From: Dendrocalamus latiflorus
Lineage: Eukaryota; Streptophyta; Magnoliopsida; Poales; Poaceae
Direction of reading: 5' to 3'
DNA: 64,000 nt
NCBI GenBank assembly: GCA_017311315.1
Contig: CM029650.1
Span: forward strand, 20,555,374 to 20,619,373
Made by a program: the position numbers and the translations under genes. Below the pieces are notes generated by a model. The model saw only the letters and a program-made list of their open reading frames with translations. It had not been told where the DNA came from and ran no database searches. Shown piece by piece: positions 12,664 to 24,298 of the stretch (position 1 is its first letter; every line of letters begins with the position of its first letter).

Positions 12664-13183
12664 TCAAGCAGTTTGGAATAAATTTGCACTTAGAAAATAA
12701 ACTTTGTCCATGATTTTGGCAATTACCTCATTATGCTGCTCCTCGTTCACATCTAAGTCCCCCATGACATCTAAACCCCCTGCTACGTCTTGAAGTAAAC
12801 CAGAAATATCATCCTCTTCATTTGGGTTCCCTACTTCTACCCTTTCAGATTGTCTACTATTTGTGAAAAAACTAGAACTGGGTTCACCATGATTCACCCA
12901 TGTTATATATCCTTCCGTAAATCCCTCACATATCAAGTGCTCACGTACAGTACTACGGACCCTCAAGAGTTTTTACATGCCTTGCAGGGACACAAAATCT
13001 GATTTCCTTTTGCTGAATTACTAAAGGCAAACTCTAAAAACATATCCACTCCTTCTCTATACTCAAGGGTTTGCCTACACATAATTATCAACATATTAGA
13101 CCAAACACCGTATGTATGCAGATTCTAGTATATAGTCATAGGTTTATAATGTACCTAGGCTGATCCATCCATGTTTTATCCAT
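12664..13183 (-). pseudogene. Transposase-associated domain gene remnant (CACTA)
   Basis: Exon 1 (13183-13155) encodes MDKTWMDQPR and ends in AG followed by GT. Exon 2 starts at 13074 after an AG and encodes EYREGVDMFLEFAF with the zinc-ligand motif CPCKAC. After a frame change near 12966 it continues VREHLICEGFTEGYITWVNH and an acidic tail. This order is that of the N-terminal transposase-associated domain of CACTA proteins. The frame change makes it a pseudogene. Confidence 0.75.
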
Positions 13184-14529
13184 GACGCACCTTTTACAAA
13201 ATGCAGTGTCAAAATCATCACATCACAGATCACACACAACCTGCAATTTTATGGCAAATGCAGAGACAACATTCACAAGAAAAGAAAAGCATACCAATCA
13301 AGCAATGATAGTAGAAAAGCTGATGAAGACTAGAAGGTCAACTTGCTCGAGCTCCCTGTAGAGAATATTGCCAACGCTAATTAATCACACAAGGCAATAC
13401 AAATAAGTCGAAAACTTTAGCACAAGTATTCATACAAGTTCTATATTAGCATAGTTAACTTTTGGAGCGATAATAATTATAAGCACGCAAGCCATTAGTT
13501 ACTCTTATGCCACGACTGCTCTATACTACCTACTAGAGACTATAAACTTCTTTTGAACTATGCATGTTCCCCAGCAACAATACATAATGGAGCTGAGCCT
13601 ACTTCAAAGGAAGCACAAAATCGGTAAGAGAAGCTTCCCAAGCAACACCTTGAGCTGTAGTGAGAAAATGTTGAAGGCTGCCCTCCCAAGCATGCAGAGA
13701 TTTCAGATTTTCTATATGTGAGGAAGCAATTGTTGAGACGTCATTGCAGACCTTGAATTGCATGGTCTTAAAAAAATGTCTTCATTTTCCCTCTACAAGG
13801 AGTGGTGAAAAAAACAAATACTGTGCAGTTAAATATGAATAACTCAAGAAGCCTGATTATGAGCTCTAGGAAGGAAGAATAACTGTCAATTAATCTATTT
13901 GTCTTGCCATGGAAGATCCTAGTACGTCAAGCTTAGTACTCATTGCAATATTGGCATAATAAAATTGACATTTATGTATGAACTTGAAAGCTCATGCAGC
14001 TTGGACATAACGCTGAATACTATTTTTCACATTATATATCTTTATTTTCTGATGAATATACTAATTCATGAAACCTCCTAAGAATTGTTATGCTACTAGA
14101 GTTTATCTCTATATGAGTATGCAATTGCTATGCTTCACAGTTTTCAGTAAGTCCCATTTATGTGTTGCTATCGGCAGAATGCCACCAACCCTACACTGTC
14201 TAATTTACAGAGAAGCCCGTTCATCTTACTTCATAACAAACAGAAGTACAAAGTAGCATAAGAAAGTAGTTGTTGCATGTATATACATGGAATGAGCAGT
14301 GACAACTTACAATAGCTATAGATCTACAACTTTGCAGCGAAGCAATATCAATATTTCATAGTGAAGAAATAAATTGCATCTTAATAAATTTCCCCTGGAT
14401 CATAAAAAGGATGAGTTTATTTTCAATAGATGTACATGCCTCTCCCTGGCCTTCTAGGCATAAAAACAAACATGCATAGGGCATCAAGACTCCTGTACAA
14501 ACAGCACAAACGTGGAAGAAAATTGGGTG

Positions 14530-14940
14530 GAGCATGGCTCCAGACCTGCTTCCAGACCTGTGGCTCGGTGAGTGGGGACGGCAGGTGCGGGCGACGGCTC
14601 GGCGGGCGCGAGCGGCAGCAAATCCGAAGACGGTGGCGGGTGGGGGCGGCACCTCGGTGAGTGGGGGTAGCGGCTCGGCAGGTGGGGGCGGCGGGTGCGG
14701 GCGGCGGCTCGGCGGGTGGCGGCTCGGCAGGTGCGGGCGCCGGCAGATCCGAAGACGGTGGCGGGTGGGGGCGGCGGCTCGGTGAGTGGGGGCGGCGGCT
14801 CGGCAGAGTGGGGGCGGCGGCAGATCGGAGGACGACGCGGGTGGGGGCGACGGGTGGGGGCGGCGCGGGGGGACGGCGGCGGAGCGGAGGAGAGTGGGGG
14901 TGGCGGGTGTCGGCGCTGAGGACCGAGCGCGACTGGGGGA
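14530..14940. repeat. GC-rich low-complexity tract inside the CACTA element
   Basis: Repeats of CGGCTCGGCGGGTG and GGTGGGGGCGGC types fill this stretch. The open frames on both strands follow from composition. It lies about 0.45 kb inside the right terminus, where the first exon or leader of a minus-strand element gene would lie. Confidence 0.6.
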
Positions 14941-15378
14941 GTGAGTGAATGGGTGGCGGCGGCTGTGTGTGAGCAGTTCAATGGGTGACTGGGGGAGTGA
15001 GCGTTGAAATTAGGGTTGAGGTTTCACGGCAGTGTCCGTCCCAAATTTTTAGCTCCCACGTATGGTTTTTTTGTCCTTCTGTCTCCCGCGCAGTACATGT
15101 ACAGTTGGCGTCTATTTTGGTGCTAGGTGTACTCCTTTGACGACACTTAGATAGTGGCTTGTTTAGGCTACAACGACACTTGTTTTGTCTAACAAGTTTA
15201 GCCGACACTTTTTCTGTCAAAAGGAGAAACGCCGACACATAACGTGTAGCCTTACAGTATTATTGGCGACAGTTTATTTGACACTAAAAAGTTATACAAT
15301 TGCCAACACATAATGTGTAGTTAAAACCCTTGATTTACCAACACATAATTGTAGGGAAAAGTGGGTCATGGTGTAGTG

Positions 15379-16072
15379 ACTCACCTTGACCTCCAGCGCC
15401 GTCTCTCGCCTCGCCTCTGCCCTTCGACCACCACCTTCCCACTGCCTCGATGGGCCGTGCCGAGCACGACACAATGCTCTGTGTGCCGTGTCGGGCCAGC
15501 CCACCATGCCAAGGTATCGGCCCAAGCACGACACGGCTGGTCAAGCTGGGTGGTACAGTCGTTTAAGTGTAAGTTGTGTTGTCCCTGAACTAGACCAATG
15601 GTACCGTGCTTTAGATTGGCAGTTCATTTGGCCTCCTCTATCTGCCCCGTGCTAGCAAACAGCATAGGGCTAGACTTGAAAGTGGGTAAGATGACCGGAG
15701 ACTCAAAACCGTTCTTCCAGCAGTGGGAATTCAAATATTCGATCCGTGCCAATTGACAAAAGCGACGCAAAACATGGTTGAAAAGTTGTAGGAACTGAGA
15801 GGGATTTCTCAGAACCGGTGATCGCTTCTGAGGGGAAAAAAAGAAAGATTGAACGGTCAAAAGTTTCTCTGCCAATTTGGCATACTGATGTGTACCTGAC
15901 ATGCATGTTGGTTGGCTCTGTGCTAGCTACCGTGCTAGATAACCGCCCATGGCTTTGTGAAATCTCTTTCACTTTGTTTATGTGATCCATGTGCTGTCTA
16001 TAAGACAAAACAAGCGACCAAAGGCAAAATCTGATAAGGTAGAGAATGAACCGAAGAGGTGGTACAACGAGC
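15379..16072. other. Host tract between transposons
   Basis: The C-rich tract continues from before the CACTA insertion. From about 15430 to 15550 motifs such as GGGCCGTGCCGAGCACGACA resemble hAT-element subterminal sequence, but no pair of ends could be fixed. Confidence 0.45.
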
Positions 16073-16075
16073 TAA

Positions 16076-16567
16076 GGTTGTGTTTGGTTTAGGGACAAGG
16101 TGGGATGGGATGATCCTGTCCCTGATCTTGGGATGAGATGATCCCATTTTTTGTTTGGTTGGGGGGATAGAGTCATCCCTGTTTTTTGTTTGGTTAGAAG
16201 GATAAAGTGGGATGGAATGATCCCATCCTTTGTTTGGATGGAAGGATGAAGGTGGGACATGTGTGGCATTTGAATTTTTTTTAAAAAAAAATTGAAGGCT
16301 ATTGTTGATATGTTTCTACACATAAGCCTTTGAGTTTTTTTTAAAAAAATTTAAACAAAACAGTACTTAAAAAAACAAAGAGGTGGGATGACTCTATCCC
16401 ATGTGGGATGACTCCGTCCCATGAAAAAAAGAGGATTGTCTGGTCCTGGATCTACAAGGAATATTCCTAGTGGGATGTCCTTGACTCTGCTTGTCTCCCA
16501 TCCAAACACCTACAAAAACGGGTCCATCCCATCCCGTCCCACCTAATTCTTGCAACCAAACACATAC
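16076..16567. mobile_element. Tourist/PIF-Harbinger-like MITE, 492 bp
   Basis: TAA flanks both sides (16073-16075, 16568-16570). The left end is GGTTGTGTTTGGTT. The right end read inward is GTATGTGTTTGGTT. The inner part is rich in GGGATGGGATGATCC-type blocks in both orientations. There is no coding capacity. Confidence 0.85.
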
Positions 16568-16592
16568 TAAGAGCATTGAAGATTTGCATATA

Positions 16593-16828
16593 CTCTCTCC
16601 GATCTTTTTACTTGATGTTTTTGATTTTTTACGATCTTTAAGATGTAATTTTGATTAATATTTTTATAACTTTATATTAACATATACTAATAAAATTGTA
16701 ATATTATAAAAAGCATTTATAACAATAAATTTAATGAGATAAATTTTTATATAGCCAATCTAGATAGATTTAAAATTATTTGATGGCACATATTTTAGAA
16801 AGCCAAATAAAAAAAGTAGGGAAGGGAA
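16593..16828. mobile_element. Stowaway (Tc1/mariner)-like MITE, about 236 bp
   Basis: The left end CTCTCTCCGATCTTTTTAC and the right end with AAAAAAAGTAGGGAAGGGAA form diverged inverted repeats of the Stowaway CTCCCTCCG type. TA lies on both sides (16591-16592, 16829-16830). The interior is AT-rich and non-coding. Confidence 0.72.
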
Positions 16829-16894
16829 TACTTTTTAAATGATGTACCCAGTGCCACTGCCCGTAGGTATATCGGCGTATTGACGGAGGGTGGC

Positions 16895-17931
16895 CAGTGG
16901 CGGACCCAGAAATTTTCTAGAGCCTGGGCAAGCTAACAAGTAACAATCAATAACAAGTTCACATCGACCTATATAAGCAAAGCTGACGTGCTTAATAGTT
17001 TTATAAATAAAACCATTGTTTTAGTAAATATATGAAAATGCATACATTAGAAAAAAAAAGTACATAACATAGACTAGGGTACTAAAATTACCACCAAAAA
17101 TCCAATAATATAACTTCAAAGGAGACACTATGCAACCAGCAACTAGCGGCAACACCTTGAGTCTAGCAAACAAAATAAAAGAAGCGTGGTTCTTAAAGCA
17201 TGCCATCCAAAATATTGATATCCATTACAAGATAGTTCTTTATTAAGAAAATATCATGTCGAGCGCCTGTTAGTTTCTTCAATGGAACTGGGACATAGAA
17301 CCCTTTGATATCAATTATACATCCCTTTTTTAGTTTTGAGGTTTATTTATCTTTAGTATAGCCATTTTGGTTGTATATGAACATTTGAAACAGCAGGGGA
17401 ATACAAGAAATGAAAGTAGGCATTACGCGATTCACCCACAAAATTCTCACAAAATGCGATACCTGGAGAGAAAAGTAGGGAAGGCAGCAAGACGCCGCGC
17501 TCGCTCTCTAGCGCGTCGGCGGCTCGGCGCCGAGTGGCCGGATGCCCAGCTTGGAATTTTGGAATTGGAAATGTCGCCCAGCTTGCCGCGGTGGCCGCGC
17601 AATGTTTGGAATTGGGAACGTCCGACGTCGCATACCTGGTGGAATTGGAAGCGTCGTGCCAACGCTGGCTGGTGGCATTGTCTCGTGGGCTGCTGTTGGC
17701 CTGTTGCGGATGCCCATCCAAGCTGCGTTCTGGACTGGTGCGTTATGTATGCCCATCTGTTTCGATCGATCGATGCGGCCGGACGCCCAGACGTACGTAT
17801 GTACGCACGCTAGCTAGCTGCAGCAAGCCAGCAACTAACCCACATGCCAGCTGATGTTCCAGGGGCGCTACTGCGCTAGCGATTGAGCCCGGGCAGTGGC
17901 CCAGGGTGGCCGGGCCTTGGGCCCGCCCCTG
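16895..17931. mobile_element. hAT transposon, 1.04 kb, non-autonomous
   Basis: The left terminus is CAGTGGCGGACCCAG and the right terminus read inward is CAGGGGCGGGCCCAA. A perfect 8-bp target duplication AGGGTGGC lies at 16887-16894 and 17932-17939, as expected for hAT. No transposase is present. A GC-rich interior part (about 17480-17720) has repeated GGAATT(G/T)GGAA blocks and overlapping open frames but no domain I recognise. Confidence 0.9.
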
Positions 17932-18284
17932 AGGGTGGCACTGCTGTTAATTATCTTTTTCGAACAATAGAGGGCTCCGATTTCTACAAACACTACTACA
18001 AGAAGCCTAATATTAGACGGTACATCACAGACGGTTTTTCAAAACCATCAGTGTTAAATACAAGCACAGACGGTTTTAGTTTAGAGACCATCTGTGTTGC
18101 TGCCAGCATCTAAAGCCTCTGTGAAGAGATAATATCACAGACAGTTCATGGTGAGACCGTCTGTGAAAGTATCACAGATAGTTCTTGGTAAGAACCGTAT
18201 GTGATATTGCTAAATATCATAGACGGTTTGTATTTGTGATACATCACAGACGGTTTTTAATACAAACCATTTATGATAATGAAG

Positions 18285-18323
18285 TTATCATAGACGGTTT
18301 TTATTAAAAACCGTCTATGATAA
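18285..18323. repeat. Perfect 39-bp palindrome in CACTA subterminal array
   Basis: A 19-bp arm starting TTATCATAGACGG (18285-18303) is followed by one central T and its exact reverse complement (18305-18323). It is the fusion of two head-to-head transposase-binding-type units of the array. Confidence 0.9.
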
Positions 18324-18754
18324 TTCCACTATATTAACTATGTGCAGACCCGTTCGACCCTCTATCTTAAATTTCAGATCTAACTGCTGATTTGAGCTGA
18401 AGGCAGGGGCTTTGAAGCGGCGTTTGGTGAAAGAAGACTATTTAGCAAGAGTGATTGTAGATCCATTCATTTCTTGACTACGTATGGTTAGTAATTTGTT
18501 CCTAATTACATTATAATTTAGATCTATAGCTTTTGGTTTAAGAAGAATTGAAGATGGTTTAAATCGAACTAACTTGATCTAGAGAGAAGTTTATTAACTA
18601 TAGGCAGTTTATTATATATAGATTTAGATCTAGAGAGAATTTTATTTACATCTAATATGGTTTAGGGTTTAGTCATTTCATAGTTTATTTCTACTTAATT
18701 TAATATAATTAGTTATTCTTGCTAAACTGTTAATTATATGCGTAACGTATGATC

Positions 18755-18972
18755 GAATCTGGATGTATACTGGGAACCCTGTGAGTGAAGAGTATATTAA
18801 TAACGTGTCTGCTTTCACAAGAGCTGCTGAGGAAGATATGTTGCATAAGGGGGTGGAATATATGTACTGTCCATGCATTGACTGCGATAATCTAAATATG
18901 TTTAAGACCCGAATGCAGATTCAAGCACACTTGATTCGAATGTGTTTAAAAAAGGGACAATTAATTGACAGG
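18755..18972 (+). pseudogene. Transposase-associated domain exon (CACTA)
   Basis: The frame reads WMYTGNPVSEEYI, then the metal-ligand motif YCPCIDCDN and a helix containing IQAHLIRM, ending at a CAG/GTAAAC donor site at about 18972. This matches the short N-terminal domain found upstream of TNP2-like transposases. The exon is open, but the following transposase exons are absent. Confidence 0.8.
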
Positions 18973-19211
18973 TAAACATATTTCCTCTATGGATAACTTT
19001 ATTGTTGTCTTTCCTTCCCAATGACTAAGGCTATCTTCTTGGAATCATGTAGGTCATTCGCCATGTATGTTGCAAAGTTACGGAAATCTAAAAGGATGGA
19101 TGCCCTGCAATACGATCTACATTTCTCGGTGTTCACTTGTACACATTAATCCTACATAACACTTCATAGTAATGCCTGTCCAACTAACAAATTCTATTTT
19201 TGCAATGTCAC

Positions 19212-19518
19212 CAGCAGCTGCCGGGCAACACCTGTGGCTTCTATGTTTGCCACAACATGCAACTGCTCGTTAATTCCATAAAGATCAATATTGATCCTCA
19301 GGTTAATTTGTTAATCTTGCGATAATTATTTCATACTTATCAATTTACATATGTATGCACAGCATTGATCTTCCTACCGAGAGGTTCTATGCATCGCTAC
19401 AACTCCGTTGGAACAGCCCGACCTCTCAGAGATTCGAGAACAGTGTGCATATTTTTTGTGGTCTAAAGTCGTAAAAGATGGGGGAATTCCACAATGTATA
19501 ACAAATTTCACTAGGTGA
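19212..19518 (+). pseudogene. Ulp1-type cysteine protease C-terminal fragment (CACTA cargo)
   Basis: QQLPGNTCGFYVCHNMQLLV (from 19212) carries the Cys-Gly motif of plant transposon-borne Ulp1/C48 proteases. After an intron-like gap a second segment (about 19370-19518) encodes ATTPLEQPDLSEIREQC and ends at a stop. Only the last part of the protease domain is left. The catalytic His and Asp region is missing, so it should be inactive. Confidence 0.72.
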
Positions 19519-19892
19519 TTGAGCTTAATTGTTCATGTGTATATTTGTTCATGGATGGATAATTTATTTCATTTCTGTTAATTGATTTGTGGAATGGATC
19601 TTCTTGTTTCTGAAATGAATGAATGTGAATTGGATGTATTATACTGTGTTGATATGCTAGTTTGTTTCAAAGGTCATGGCTAGCATTTCTTGAAGCTAGC
19701 CAACAAACAGAAATAGATTTAAGAATAGAAAAGAATATCATAGACAGTTCTTAACTCGTAACCATCTGTGATATATTGATGAAGACTATCACAGACGATT
19801 CGAAAGCCGTCTGTGATGACCTCGTATTAGTATTGACCCATAAACTCAAACGGTTCACGAAACTATCTGTGATGGTGTTTTGTGTAGTAGTG

Positions 19893-20693
19893 AAATAACA
19901 TTGTACATCGCAACGCTTTTAATTATCTATCGTTTGAACATATTGATCCGACAATATTTGACGCTAAGCTGAATAATTTGACATTTGATGTATAAGACCC
20001 TTTCTTTTTTCCAAAGGCGTAAGACTAAGGTTGCTTATTAGGTGAGAACTTTCCCTCAAAAGAGATGGATGCGAATTTGCGATCCTTGACAATAGGATGC
20101 ATGTATTATTCTTGAGAGGTTGATAGTGTACTGGTATCAATAGTTTGACCCATATGTATCTATGTCCTTCCTCCGTTTGTGTTCATATGTACTATTTCTT
20201 CCTCATGGCATATACGGGGTTTTGGATTGATCCGGTGCTGATAGTAGAGAGCATGATATCATTAAGAATGGAGCACATAAGTTTTTGTAAAAGGAAAAAA
20301 AACCTAAAAATTCTTTTGTAAATAGATTTGAAAAGTGCTTCCATTATATCGTTAACTAAAGGAAACTGCTTTTATCTTAAGGCACACATGCCTTAATCAT
20401 GAATAATTCAAAAAGGGACAAACATGTCCTTTGTCAATCTATGCAGAGTTTCGTTTGAAGAAGCACTGGGATATTAAATTAGCATATCATTTCTGATAGG
20501 AACCCAATCCCTAGCACAGGATGTCTCATTCATGATCCATTTATCCCACGCTGTGACACTCAAACCAGTGTGATTTTGGCACGTTTAATTTTTCTCACTC
20601 GCTGAGGGGTAAAAGAAACCTTAAAGTAGCGTCGCTTTTACAGTTTACTCCCTAGTTCAAGGATACATGTTGCTTTGATCACTTTATAGGTAT
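19893..20693. other. Unassigned intergenic DNA
   Basis: No coding domain, inverted termini or tandem repeat was recognised between the CACTA element and the next MITE-like unit. Confidence 0.5.
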
Positions 20694-20928
20694 GTTCTTT
20701 TTGGCTGAAATTTATGGTTTTTGACTACGGTTTGACTTTTAGACTGTTCGTGTGAGAGATTACATAGTAACAGAAACTCACGTGCGGTTTTTGCCGATAT
20801 AAATGAAGTCGGTACAGTATGTACTACAATTAACTAGTAGACCCTATCTTAAAAAGATACTTCGTTTAAAAGCTAGCTACTGTAGAAAAATCGAAAAGCA
20901 GCTTTTAGAAGCTGAAAAGAATATGGCC
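20694..20928 (-). mobile_element. MITE-like unit containing dispersed repeat copy C
   Basis: The left end TTCTTTTTGGCTGAAAT and the right end read inward TTCTTTTCAGCTTCTAAA are similar. The core (minus strand) matches the repeat at 4900-5050 and 49690-49830. No clear target duplication was found, so the ends are approximate. Confidence 0.5.
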
Positions 20929-21589
20929 ATATAAATGATCACAAATTCACAATACATGCCACTCCATGCTTCCTCATTTCTCATTTTGCCTTGTTAATTT
21001 CTTGCCCTCCCACCCGTAGTGGGCACATGATCAATTAGATTAGTTATAAAGGCCATTTTAGTATTGCAGAGGTGCTCATGTCTCAGTCAGGATTAGTAAG
21101 CATTCGTGAATTGAGTACTTGGAGCATATAGTATATTGTTTTGTTTGATGTTCTACACATATTCAACTCAGACACATAGTCCATATCACGAAGGCCTTCG
21201 CCCCTCTCACCTCTAGCCCACAATATTTTCACAACTTCATACAAACTACATCTTCTTCTCTTGTAGCGATGTGTCCAGAAAAGCGACGCACTCGCAAAAT
21301 TTGGGACACAAAATTCATCTACAGTGAATGCGATACGAAAATGAAAAGTTGCTTATGTAAATAGTAGATGGACTCCAGATGCATGCAGTGTAAAAGAGAG
21401 AGCATTAACCCCAAGCCTAAATGCGAGAGTTACTTGGTTACACCTACTAACATGAGGTTTTTATCGTATTGGTTTCTCTTTCTAGCTTTTACTTACAAAA
21501 GTCCAAAATCAATATAAACACTTAGCTTTTTAAAATGGCTTCTCCACTCCTATCACTATTGTCTCACTCTAGAGATAATACCGGAGGTC
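20929..21589. other. Unassigned intergenic DNA
   Basis: No feature recognised. The last five bases up to 21594 (ACGGG) are the target duplication of the copia element. Confidence 0.5.
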
Positions 21590-21594
21590 ACGGG

Positions 21595-23115
21595 TGGTGT
21601 AAATATTACGGTATAAGCATATATTTATATCTAATCCCAGCATAATTGATAAAGATGCATGCATGATATAAAAAACATATAAATGACTTAACCAACATAT
21701 AAACATATGAACCTTTTAAGTCACTGAAATAGAAACATATGCCCAACATATATATTATGTAAGAGATATCCATATGTAAATAGTGTATGTTAGTCCAACT
21801 GAATGCCGATTTCAACATAACATGTATGACCAAATTCAACATATTATCAAGCGTTTGAATGTTATATATTGCTCTCAGAATGCAAGTTGTGCAAGATTTA
21901 ATCTTGGACATCTCCGCCATGATAAATCTAATCTTGATTATATATGACAATTGTAGATTAGATATTGAGCTCTAAATCAAGCTTTACTATTGAAAAAACT
22001 ATCAGATCATGAACCAAAGATGCTATACAGTATAAAGGGATGATATAATCAATCTAACATTCAACTAACATGAATACTATTGATCATAAAAGAATTCGAG
22101 TATTGCAAGAACAACTGAAATCTACCAATGAACTGAGGCAGCAACAAGCAAAGTATAGCAAAAGTAATGATAAGAGCATATACAATAGTAAAGCTAGCCG
22201 AAAGCCCAAGATCAATCTACCCTCACATTCATATATAATCTCAAGAATATGTTATTTCATCACAGAACAAGTGAATCTAATCTTTGCAGTTTCCAATCAA
22301 TGATATCACACAAATATCAGAAATATATCTCAAAATTGCAAAGAGCAAACAGCTGACAAACTCACAGTGTCGGTGATACTCAAAATCATCGAGAAGTAAC
22401 CAAAGAAGGCAAGGCATGCAGGATACGCTGTCCCAGAAAACCAACCATCTCGCTATGCCGAGCAAGAAGACGATGGCAATCGGAGATATAATGCCACACC
22501 CACACCTCGAGTCGCTGAAGTAGAAGTCGAGGGTCGGGTGAACGCCGCACAAGACAGATAAGTACTTTGACCAAGAGAACCCGTGAACACCATGTTCAAC
22601 CACAGATCTTCCCCTTTTCAACTTGGCAACACCGTGTTCAGCCCCCAATGGGAAATTCCTAAAGTTTTTTCATGACAAATCTCAAGGAAAAGCCACAAGA
22701 AACCACACGGGAAAGCCTAGAAAAGACGAACTGGCCTTGCATAGCCGCCGACGCCAGACAAGACCATGGTGAATCGGTTGCCCCAAAGCCCGAATCGAGA
22801 CAAAGCCAAGAGATTTAGGAGATCGAAGACGAGAAGAATGTGAACTCACTGCTTTGTTGGAAAAGGAGAAGATAAGGCTGCCTTTTAAAGGGGGAGCCAG
22901 GCAGAGGCCGGTGGGCTACAGCCACGGCTGGCGCCAAAGCGCCTGCGCCGGTGGTGCCTTCGTCGCCATCGCCGCCAGATCCAATCAGCCGAACGGTGCA
23001 GCCGAAAGGCTTCGGCCTTATCCCTTCTCTCGTTCCACTGACAGGTGGGAGCTTCCTCCTTTTTTCCTTTTTCATCAAATTGGGAAATTACCAATTTGCC
23101 CTCAGGAGTCCAACA
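21595..23115 (-). repeat. 3' LTR of the older copia element (1521 bp)
   Basis: It matches the other LTR at both ends but holds about 475 extra bases (roughly 21838-22313). The edges of that block carry the short direct repeat CAAAT, so the shorter LTR probably lost it by slippage or recombination. The GC-rich end (22860-23115) matches 28300-28579. A G-rich stretch next to its inner edge (GGTGGGGAC on the minus strand) fits a polypurine tract. Confidence 0.85.
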
Positions 23116-23639
23116 GTCCCCACCAATTTACCAATTTGCTAGCGATGTTCATATGTCTTGTTTAATATATAGCTGTTCGACGGTGGGTACCTTGCGGGTT
23201 TGAACCCAAAGCCTAGCGACAAGGACTATGACTCTGCACAAACAAAGGAGGACTTCGCCTTGATCCAATGCCTTGATGTGAGAATTTTTGCCCAAACCAC
23301 ATTCTGTACTAGGTGGCTTTTCCTTTGTCTCTTGGGTTGGGATGTTACGATCATATCCCCGTATCTGGCTCATGAGTACTTTAAGAAGGTATACCCTTGA
23401 CTTTCCTTAATCGCGACCTCACGACCATACTCAAGTAGGTGGATTCTTCTAAGAATCCTGTAGGACAATTCCTGAAGTCATATAGACATCAAATTCATTA
23501 AGAGGTGTTGCTCAACCTTCCATACAGAAAAGAGCACTGCAGCTAATGGGACCCGTTAGATGTTCTCTCTAATCCCACACAGTTTGTTGTCCTAGAGCCT
23601 AATTCACGGGATCTCCGATCTTCTAAGATAGATTACCAC

Positions 23640-24298
23640 CAATGTGAGCCTTTATACGGGTAAAAGTCCTATTCCCTTAGACACTGCAAGGATGGCCTTC
23701 CGGGCCAACCCTTTAGTGAAAGGATATGCCAAGTTTCTTTCAGACTGGATGTATTCTACAGAAATAACACCCGTCTCCCTAGCATGCCTTATTGACTTAA
23801 GTCACCTCTTTATATGTTTTGAGGACTTCATTTTATCCTCCCTACTCTTCGCCTCAACCAGAACAGTTTGGTTATCGCAATAGGTTAGAATTGCTGGTAT
23901 AGGCATTTCTAGCACAGGTGGTTAGAAAGGAGTTCTCTAATCTATTCTGTCTTTACAGCCGCTGAATCAAGCGCTACTAACTCAGCCTCCATGGTGAACT
24001 GTGTAAGGATAGTCTACTTTGAAGACTTCCACGAAACAGCCCCACCTGCTAGAGTGAATACATAGCCACTTGTAGCCTTCATGTCATCCGAGTCACTGAT
24101 CCAGTTAAAATCACTGAATCCTTCCAAGAATGCCGGATGGCCAGAATAATATATTCCCAAATTTGAGGTCCCCTTCAAGTATCTGAGTACTCTCTCTAAT
24201 GCTATCCAATGATTATCTCCTGGATTGGACATATAACGATTCAATCTGTTTACAGCATATGAGATGTCTAGCCTCGTTGCACTAGTTAGATACATCAA
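23640..24298 (-). pseudogene. Copia RNase H remnant
   Basis: The minus strand encodes SATRLDISYAVNRLNRYMSN, a segment with RYLKGTSNLGIYY, and GYVFTLAGGAVSWKSSK. These are typical of the reverse transcriptase/RNase H junction and the RNase H core of copia elements. A further fragment near 23700 resembles the C-terminal end. Several stops lie between the pieces. Confidence 0.8.

Larger units (their letters stand above)
11206..15378 (-). mobile_element. CACTA transposon, 4.17 kb, defective
   Basis: The left end reads CACTATAACACGACC. The right end read inward is CACTACACCATGACC, so the termini match in the CACTA style. The 3-bp target duplication ACT flanks the element at 11203-11205 and 15379-15381, as expected for this superfamily. 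Both subterminal regions hold many copies of GCCGACAGTT or GCCGACACTT (about 11228-11480 and 15120-15320), the usual transposase-binding arrays. Remnants of a transposase-associated domain and of a plant En/Spm-type C-terminal domain lie on the minus strand. The main DDE transposase is missing, so the element is non-autonomous. Confidence 0.9.
17991..19892 (+). mobile_element. CACTA transposon, 1.90 kb, internally deleted
   Basis: The left end is CACTACTACAAGAAGCC and the right end read inward is CACTACTACACAAAACACC. The 3-bp duplication AAA flanks both sides (17988-17990, 19893-19895). Subterminal arrays of ATCACAGACGGTTTT-type units in both orientations occupy about 18020-18325 and 19735-19880. 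Inside are a transposase-associated domain exon and a Ulp1-protease-like fragment. The DDE transposase between them is gone. Confidence 0.93.

Noticed and set aside
14484..14981. Pro-rich minus-strand frame of 165 codons
   Set aside because: Built from a simple GC-rich repeat inside a CACTA element.
23180..23230. tRNA-like TTCGACGG...GGTTTGAACCC
   Set aside because: No cloverleaf could be formed; it lies in degraded copia sequence.
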